Shown here piece after piece: positions 8,331 to 17,300 of a DNA stretch of 36,431 nt. A program made the translations under genes and the position numbers. This stretch comes from Eubacteriales Family XIII. Incertae Sedis bacterium. Lineage in GTDB: Bacteria; Bacillota; Clostridia; Peptostreptococcales; Anaerovoracaceae. The notes beneath the pieces were generated by a model. That model had not been told where the DNA came from. It was given only the letters and a program-made list of their open reading frames with translations, and did no database searches. The DNA is taken from NCBI GenBank assembly GCA_031276515.1, contig JAISMX010000082.1, positions 1-36,431 of the forward strand, in the 5' to 3' direction. Positions within the stretch are counted from its first letter, which is position 1, and every line of letters starts with the position of its first letter.

Positions 8331-11300
8331 TTAGGCGCGGCGCTTTCTGCTTCTGCGGTTCAGGCCGATGTAGAGCAGCAGGAAGCTTGCCAGGAACAGC
8401 GCCAACAGGACTTTTATTCCCTTGTCGAACATCGGGTTGTCGGTCGGGAGCGCTTCGGCGGCTTCGGCTTCGGCCAGTATTTCCGCCGCTCTCGTCTTGG
8501 ATTCTTCGGTGGCGACGATGGCCGGCTCGACGTCGCCCGCCGCCAATAGGCTGTCCACGTCGTAGAAGACGTATTGGCCGGTTTTGGCGTCGTATACGGC
8601 GGTGTAGGTTTTCTTTTCCGGCGGCTTCGGGATCGAGAGGTCGCCCGTGTGCGCCGGCCTGTTCGCCGAGGCGCTTGCGCCGCCGGCCGCTCCTTCGCCG
8701 GACGCGGCGGTTTCGCCCGCCGTTCCTTCGCCGGTCGCCGCATCGGCTGCGCCGTCCGCCGCTCCTTCGCCGGCCGCGGCTTCGGCTTCGCCGTCCGCTC
8801 CTTCGCCGGTCGCCGCATCGGCTGCGCCGCCGGCCGTTCCTTCGTCCGTCGCGCCTTCGCCGGCCGCGGCCGTCCGGTCGCCGTCCGTCGCGGCTTCGCC
8901 GGTCTGTTTGTCTTTGTCTTCGCCGGCGGCCGGGTCGTCGCCGGTCGCGGCGCCCGTGCCTTGGCGGTTGCCGGCGCCCGTGCCGACGGCGGTGGCTGTG
9001 CCGTTGCCTTGGCCGGTGCCGTTCATCGCGGCGCCCTGGCCGGCGCCGAGGGCGTCGCCTCTTGGGGCGACGGCGGTTTTGCCGCCGCCGGCGCTCGCGC
9101 CGTCGGTCGTTTCGCCGGCACTTCCTTCGCCGGCCGGGGCGGTTTCGCCCTTGGGACCGGCGCCGGGCTTGTTGTCCGTGGCCTCGCCGGCGCTCGCGCC
9201 GGTGGCTTCGGCGCCGCCGCCCGCGGAGAACGGGTCGTCGCCGCCGCCTTGGCCGTTGCCCACGCCGCCGCCGTTCGCGGCGGACGCGCCGGCCACGCCC
9301 GCGGAATCGCCCGACGGGGCGTTTTCGGCGCCTTCCAAAAGCTCGCCGAGGCCGTGGACGGTGAGCGCCTCCTGCAGGGGTTTGAGTTCCATGTAGCCGC
9401 GCGCGGCTTCGCTTTCGCGCGGGTCGGGCGCGGAGGTGAAGTAGTCGGCGGCGTAGTCGAGCAGGGAGAGGTCGCCCTTGCTCTCGAAGTTCAGAAGCTC
9501 GCCCGTGAGGTAGTTGAAGCCGTTCACGAGCCCGTTTTTGTAGCGCGCGAGCACGTAGGGCAGCTCCGTGTTCAGGTTGTGGGCGAAGTGCGCCAGCCCC
9601 GCGTTCTTGAACTCGGAGGGCATGGCGAGCGGCGCGCGCTCGTTCCGTATCCGGCCGCCGTCCAGCACGCTCAGGTACTCTTCGCCGCCCCGGGCGTCGC
9701 TGATCAGGCTGTCATAGACGTCGGACATGTCCGGATCGTACAGTGTCAGTTTCCCATTTTTTACAATCGCCGGCGAGGGCAAGAGGCTCTCCGCGCCGTC
9801 CGCGCTCCGGCTCAGGGAGAAGCCGGCGTAGGTTTCGATCTCGTAGCCGCTGAGCGCGAAGCGGTAGAGGGGCGAAGCTTCCTCGCGCAGGACGGCTATG
9901 CCCGGGACGCGGGTCAGCGGCAGACCCGTGACCGCGTCGTAGAGCGAGCCGTCGGAATTCAGCGCCTGGCCGTCGCGCAGGTTGATGAAGTCGCCCGGCA
10001 GCAGCCGGTTGTCCTTGTCGCGCAGACCCAGGCCGTCCGTGTAGTAGAAGTTGTCGCCCTCGAGCATCACGCTGCGGCGCAGGGCCGCGGGATCGACGTG
10101 ATAGAACTCCGAGGAGTAGCCGTCGGAGACCTCCACCGTCAGCGGCGTCGCAAAGTCGTAGTCCAGCGTGTAGGCGCGGCGCTCCACGCGCGATTCCGCG
10201 AGCGCGACGCCCTCAAGGGTCGTCACCCTGAAATAGGTCTCCGGGTTCTCCGCGTCGAATTCGAGGTTCAGACCCGACGCGCCGCCGGCCGCGTAGATCT
10301 CCGCCGCGGGCAGCTGCTGCGGCACGAGCGCCGGCTCCATGGCCATCGTCACGATCACGATGCTGTCCGGGTTTGTGTCCGTGGGAATCGGGATGCCGCC
10401 TTTGATGCCGGTCAGGGTATAGTAATTCGAGACGGTGGGCGGATCATTGTAGCCGTAGGGGCCGTCCTTGCCGTTTTGATAAGGCACGATCTTACTCCAG
10501 CCGCCATGGGTATTCTGCATGGTCCGGTAGGGCATGAAGCCTTTGGGCGCGGTCACCGGCGCCACCGTCGTCGCATTCAGCCCTCCGTAGTTGAATGCGT
10601 TGTTCGCTCCAAAGTAACCGCCGAGACTATCCCTCCAATATCCATAATTCTTCAGCATCTCGGTAGTCCAAATCCAATTGGCGGTGAGAATCTCATGATC
10701 TCCCGGAGTATAAACGGGAGCTGTCGGAGCGCTTGTGCCGACTTTTATGGTGCTGCCCTTGAACACGGCATGCCGACTCGTATCCCAGTCGTCGCCCGGG
10801 AGACGGTTGTAGAAGAAAGCCGCGCTGCCGCCCGCGCCCGTCTTGATGTTGGCGGCCACGAGGTTGCCGGCGGGCGCGCGGGGCATTATGCCCATCGGCA
10901 TCATCGTATCGGCCATGTTGGCCAGGCCCGCGGCCCTGCCGTTCGCGGCGGTCGCGGTCACATTCCCGACGAAATACACGCTGCCGATGTGGGTGATTTT
11001 GTCGCCGGAGAGATCAAACTTCCGGCCCATGCGGCCAAAGACGCCGCCCACGTCGTCCAGACCCGCGACGTCGGCGTTGATGGCCGTCGCCACAAGCTGG
11101 CCCGAACCCATGCTGCCTATGGCGCCGCCCACGCTTTTCTCGCCGCGCACCGTGGTGCCGATGACGAGACAGTAGTTGCTGTCGCGCCCCGAGGTCGAGG
11201 TGGAGCCGCTGCCGCGCAGACCGCCCACGTTGTGGGCCTTGCCGCCGACGAAGCTGTAGGCGACGACGCAGAATTGTTGGGGCGCGGTGCCGGAATTGAC

Positions 11301-14300
11301 GCCTCCGATGTCGGAGTAGACTTCATCGGTTATGGCTCTCTTTTCGATGTAAGAATCCGCTCCTCCCGCCTCCGTGATGAGCTCCTCCAGCGGCTTGCCC
11401 GTTTGACGGGTGAGGAATTCCGTCCTCCACGCATCGTAACCGCCGGCGTCCTCATTGCCGTCGCCGTTCGTGTCATAACCCCTGTAATTGTTGGTGGACA
11501 CGACGCTGTTCACCAGGTTGAAATGGGCTATCGAATTGCCGGCGGCGTAACCCGACACGCTTCTCTGGCCGAAGATGTAGCTGTCGCGCACCTCCATGCC
11601 CGCATGCCACCAGGACGTGCCGTTCCCGGCCATGCCGCCGGCCGAGTCGCCGGCCGCGCGGATGAAGACGTTCTTCACGTGAGACTTGTCGACCGCGTTT
11701 TGGTTGTTGTTGGTCTGGCCCTCCCCGAACAGGCCGCCCACCCTGCTCCTGCCCTGCACGACGGCGTTCTCCACGATGTTTTTCGGGTTGGCCAGGGCGA
11801 AACCTTTGAGGCTGCTCTCGTAGCCGGCCATGCCGCCGGCATAGTCTCCGTTCGTCTTCACAAGCGCGTTGGTCACCTTGCAGTTCGCGAACTCGGTGCT
11901 GCTCGCATAGCCGATCAGGCCGCCCACGATGCTGCCGGTTCCGCTGACGATGACATCGTCTATGCTGACGGTATCCAAGTCGGAGACGGCGCCGTAGCCC
12001 GCCAGGCCGCCGACGTTGCCGTTGCCCCGGACCCTTATATGGGACAGGTTTACGTTCTTCACCTTCGCCGAGAGATTGCCGAAGCAGCCCACATAGGAGC
12101 GCGCCGTACCGGAGACTCCGACCTTGATGTCTTCGAAGGCCATGTTCCGCACCAAGCCCTGCGCCTTGCCCACCACGCCGACGCCGTTGTCGCCCGGGTT
12201 GATCTCCATGTCCGAAAAGATCAGGCCGCTGAGCTCGCCCGCGACGATGCGCAGCAGACTCACGCTGCCCGTATAGCCCGAGAGCCTGTAGGCCGGCGTC
12301 TCGGGATGGTTCACGGCTTCCAGCCTGTTGACGGAGAGATTGCGCTTGACGTCGGCGGCGGGAATGGCGGAGAAGTCCACGTTTCCGAACACTTGGAAGT
12401 TCTCGAAGGTGTCGCCGTGTCCGCCTTCCGCCTCCAAGGCCATCAGCGTCTGCCAGTCGTCCAGGTCGTCGATGTCCCAGTACCACCTGATGGGGAAGTT
12501 GACTTCGCCCTTTACGGGGATATTGACGTCGGAGCCCACCGTTCTCACGCTCAATATGTTGTAGCTGTCCAGCCTCCGCTGCGGCTTGCCAATAAATTCC
12601 ACATCGATCCTCGAGACCACCATGTTCGGCAGACTCGGCGCGATAGAGACGGTAAGTGGATCTGTCTCTATCTTCATCGAATGCTCTCCCGGCCAGTACT
12701 CCAATTCTATGAATTTTTGGAGCGCCGTTCCCTCCGGGTGCTGCACGTAGATGGCGGCCTTGTTGTTTTCGCCCGCCACGACGAGCAGCACCTCCGCCGA
12801 GATCGACGCTTCGCCCATGTAGACGTGGCTCTGCCCCGCCAGCAATTCGCCCGCCTCGGAGCGCAGCTTGGGCAGTATGCCCATCTGCAGCTCCGAGATC
12901 CCGGTGTCCGGGTCCGTCGCGTTGTAGACGAAGGCGTTTCCGAGGCGTATGCTGTTCGTGTAGGTGCGCGGGTTTTTCAGGTCGTAGGGGTCGTCCTCGG
13001 ACCCGTCTCCGATGTGAAGCAGGGTCGCGTCGCCCGCGATGGTCTCCATCACGCTTTGATCGTTGAGCTTGCGCGGCACATCGCCGTTGATGAGCGCGCT
13101 GTCCAGCGCGTAGGCGTTGTTGCTCGCTATGGCGACGGCGGGGTCGGAAGCTTTCAGGATCGCGCCGTTGCCGGCAATCCTGTGTATGGCGTCGCCGTCC
13201 GCCGTACCCGTGTAGAGCGCCGCCGCGCTCGACAGGTCGCCGAGGGCCAGCGAGTTCAGGGGCATGCCGCCGGCGCTGCCCTGCGTACCCGCGACGCCGC
13301 CGAGCCTGTCGGTCATGCTCCGTATGTTCACCTTGTTCCAGGTGTTCTGCAGGATGGAACTGTTCGCGTAGTTGCCTATGATGCCGCCCGCGTGCTGATC
13401 CGAGGTCTCGATGCCGCCCGCCGCGTAGAGGTTGCGCAGCTCGCTGTTGCTCGCCACGCCCGCGACGCCGCCGACGCCGCGCGCCATGAGAGCGGCCGTG
13501 ATCTCCATGTCGAGACCGTACACCCAGCTGTTGCGCAGATTGGAGCCTTCCAGATAGCCCGTCAGGCCGCCCGCGGATACGTTGCTCGCTCGCGAAACGA
13601 GTTTCGCGCCGCTCACGGAGGAGTCCGCGACGTCGCCGTAGTGCTGTCTGGCGACCAGGCCGCCCATGAAGCATTCCTTCGTCGTCAGGTCCGAGGCGGG
13701 GCCGACGTAATCTATGTCCACAAGGCGCACGTTGCGCAGGACGCCGCCGCCGTAGAGCGCGCGCACAAAGCCCACCCATTGGTTTTCCGGCGCGTCGATC
13801 GTCAGGTTCTTCACAAGCAGGTTGCTGACCGTGCCCGTCAGGACGGCGAAGACGCCGCCGCCCTGCGTGTCGTTCGGCGCGAGGGTGATGTTCTCCAGGC
13901 TGTGTACGCCCACGAGATTCATGTCGTCGTCGTAGATGCCGCCGTCCAACTTGCCGCCGAAGACGTCGTTGTTGCCGCTCGCCCCTGCCGCGTTTTCGAT
14001 CCGGTTGCCGACCCGTATGTCGGCGGCCGGCATGCCCGCGAAGTTCACCAGGTCGGCTTTCAGGCGATAGTTCTGGGGCGGGTTGGCCGCCCTGAACGCG
14101 GCGGCGGCGGCGGATTTTTCGGCGTCGTTGCCGCCGTAGTAATCGACAGAATACTCTTTCATGTAGGCGACGATCGTGGACGTCCACTCCGACTCGCTGC
14201 CGATGGACTTGAAGAACTCGGCGTCCACGGGGAAGCCGCCGTTCGGCGGCGCATGCTTGTCGTTGTTGACCGCGTCCCAGCCATCGTTCAGCCAAGTCGG

Positions 14301-17300
14301 ACTCACGGGAGCGCTCGCCAGCTTGGTGACCAGAAAGTCCGTTACGAGATAGCGCGAGTAGTATTTCTTGGGTTCCGCGAGCAGCACCCACACGCGGGAG
14401 AGACCGTCCTTGTCCAGCTGGACGCGCTCGCTCAGGGTCTTGATCTCTCCGTCGGACAGGCCGAGACCGGTCTTGAGGTAACTCTTGTTCTCGTCAAACA
14501 TGTTCGGTCCCAGCACAAAGGCCTTGTCCATGTTCTCGACGCGAAGGTCGCGGAAGACCCTGTAATCCTTGTTCTTCAGCGTGAGCACGACGACGGCGTA
14601 GTTCTCCCTCTGCGTTTCCACGAGGGCGTTGACGAGTTCGACATTGTTCGCCGTCGCGTCGGGCAGCCGCACGTAGTCCTGCCGCGGCATCACGGCGCTC
14701 ATCTTCACGTGGGGATAGTAGCCCATGGGCACGGTGTTCGCGACGTCGAAGCCCGCGCCGAGCACCGAGGACTGCCAGTCTTCGCGGCGCAGGGTGTCCG
14801 ACATGACGCGCGTGTTGTAGTCCTTATTGTCGCCCAGACCGTAAGCGCCCACAGCCTCGCTGTCGCCGCTGTAATAGTAGACCGAGGTCTGGAACTTCGA
14901 ATTTTGGCTGCCCACGCCGGGACCTCGGCGGAGGGTGTGGTACCAGCCCGGATCCGACGGGTCTTCTTGCATTGTGCCCGCGGTGCTCATCTCGCCGGGC
15001 CAGGAAGCGCGCGCCTCATAGTACACCTGGCCCGCGCTGTAGGCGTTGCGCACCGTACCCGCGTTCACGCCCACGAGCGTTCCGATGCGCGAGCCGTTGC
15101 CGCCTATGTTCACCGACGGCGGCGAGCCGCCTTCGATCTTAATGTCGACGAGACTGTACACGTTCTCCACCAAGCCCCGCAGACCGTTGCTGGCCACGAC
15201 GCCGCCGAGGACGTCGACGGTGCCGGTGGCGCCGGCGTTCGGCAGGTGCGGCACCTCGACGGCGACATTCTCCTCCTTCGCCGCGTAGATGTAACCGTTG
15301 CGCACCGTGCCGGTGTTCGAGGTAACCACCCCGAAGGTGTTGATCGCCGAAATCGCATCCTCGAAGCAGACCACGAAGTTTTCGATGATGCCCGTGTTGT
15401 CAGAGGCGATCACGCCGAGCGAGGCGGTGCCGTTCCATCTCCGGTTATTGCCTTTCACCTTGAATATGACGTTGCTGACGGTACCCCTGTTTCTGTGAAT
15501 CAGGAGACCGTATTCTCCCACGGGTTTGTCCCCGCTGAGTGTGATGTCGAAGACGCCGTTCTTGATGACGCCGTTGCCGTTCATCGTCCAGAACAGGAAA
15601 CGCCTTCCCGGGACGTCCACCTTCATGGTGTAGCCCTGAAAGTCTATCATGCCGCCGAAGGTGTGCGTGTCGTTCGTTATGTTGGAGGTGTCGACTCCGG
15701 CCAGGTAGTTGTCCCTGTCGTCCGCGTTATTCGGGATGCCGTCGGGATTCACGTGGTCCCAAAAGAGATCGTTCACGACGACGAAGCGGCCGTTTTTGCC
15801 CGCGTAGTTGTTGTTCGTGATCTTGTTGAAATCCTTCATCGTCGCGATGAACTCGACCGGACCCTGCGTGTCGAAGGCTATGCTGCCCAGGGTCTTTTCG
15901 ATGGGGCCCAATTTGACGAAGAGTTCCAGCACGTAGTCGGAGCGCTCCGGCAGGGCTTCGAGAGTGACCGACTCTTTGATGCTTTTCTTTGGTTCGTGCG
16001 TGTCGGGATCCTCCCCGGGATTGTAGAATTTGGGAATTTCATCGCTATCCACCACGGTCTGCCCGTCCCAGCCCAGACGCTTCAGGCGCAGCCAATAGTA
16101 GCCTTCGCCGTCCTCCTCAATCTGCTCGCGTATGTCCGTCAGTTCCACGGTGAAGGTCGCGTCGTAGTAGCGCGGGGCCAATGACGCCGCCACCCGGTAC
16201 AGGCGCACGCTGCCCGAGAGACCCGCCTTCGCCACGAGACCGAAGTGGTCAATCTCCTTGTTGAAGACCAAAGTCTTCGCGTCGCGGCCCTCGTTGTACT
16301 CGGTCGCGTAAACGTTGAAGGCGTATTCGTGTTCCGGCTGCAGGTTTTCCAGTGCTATGAGATCCGGATTCTTCGGATCCAAACTCAGCGCCCGGCTGAG
16401 CACGATCTCCTTTGTCGCGATGTCCGTGACCACGAGCATGGCCTTGCCGTCCCTCGTGATGGCGTGGTCCGGGTCGTCCACGGAGACATCAAAGAGGTCG
16501 ATGGAGTTCGAAGCGATGAAGTACGTATCCTCGACCGGCACCCGGTCGAAGGGCGGCGGAGGAGGCGGGTCCTCCACGCGCACGAGACCCATACCGCCCA
16601 CAAGCAGACGGGCCGGCTTTTTCAGGGTTATGAAGGCATCGGGGTTTATGGTCGCCGGCACATCGTAGGACGCGCCGCCCAGTTCCACCTTGGCGCTCGC
16701 GGTCAGCTCGTAGTCGGAATCGCTCTCCAAACCGTTGAACTCCGCCCACCAGATCGCGGCGCCCGTCGTCCAGTCGTCGAAGTCCGCGTCGCCGCGCGCG
16801 AAGGTCACAGTGCGGATATCGTCCGGATCTATGGGCGCGTCCGGGTCGTCCGGGTCCGCCTTCGGCGTCGCCGTGAGGGTGACCTCGCTCAGCAGGAGCA
16901 GCAGCGTCTCGTTCGTCGCGCCCTTGTTGATTTCGACATTCATTCCCACGGCGGAAGCGCTGACGCGCATGTCTTCCTGCGGCGCGCTCAGCGAGAGCTT
17001 GCCGAGACTCTCTATGCCGGAGCTCATGAAGACGAGGCTGCCTATCTCGGCGCCCGTCACGGGCGCCTTGCCGTCTTCGAGGTCGTAGTCGCAGGTGATG
17101 ACGGCCTTGTAGCTCTTGCCCGGCGACAGGTTCGTGATGACGATGGACGCGTCGCCCGGCACAAAATGGGACTCCGAAGGCCCTCCCGTCGTCCCGTCCT
17201 CCCGGCGTATCTCGGTAATCGCCGGGATGAGCGCGGCTTCGCCGTCCGGACCGATCAGGTACTCGTAGATCGTGAGCTTGCGGTTGGACGGATCGGAGGT

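Noticed and set aside
11473-14391. 972-codon minus-strand ORF inside the giant gene
   Set aside because: Out-of-frame shadow on the same strand with an Arg/Gln/Gly-rich composition and no domains.
8574-16184. 2536-codon plus-strand ORF opposite the giant gene
   Set aside because: It lies wholly antisense to the 3673-aa gene, has no domain or plausible start, and has the Arg/Val/His-rich composition of a GC-codon shadow. The minus-strand frame has clear repeats, TM helices and a ribosome site.
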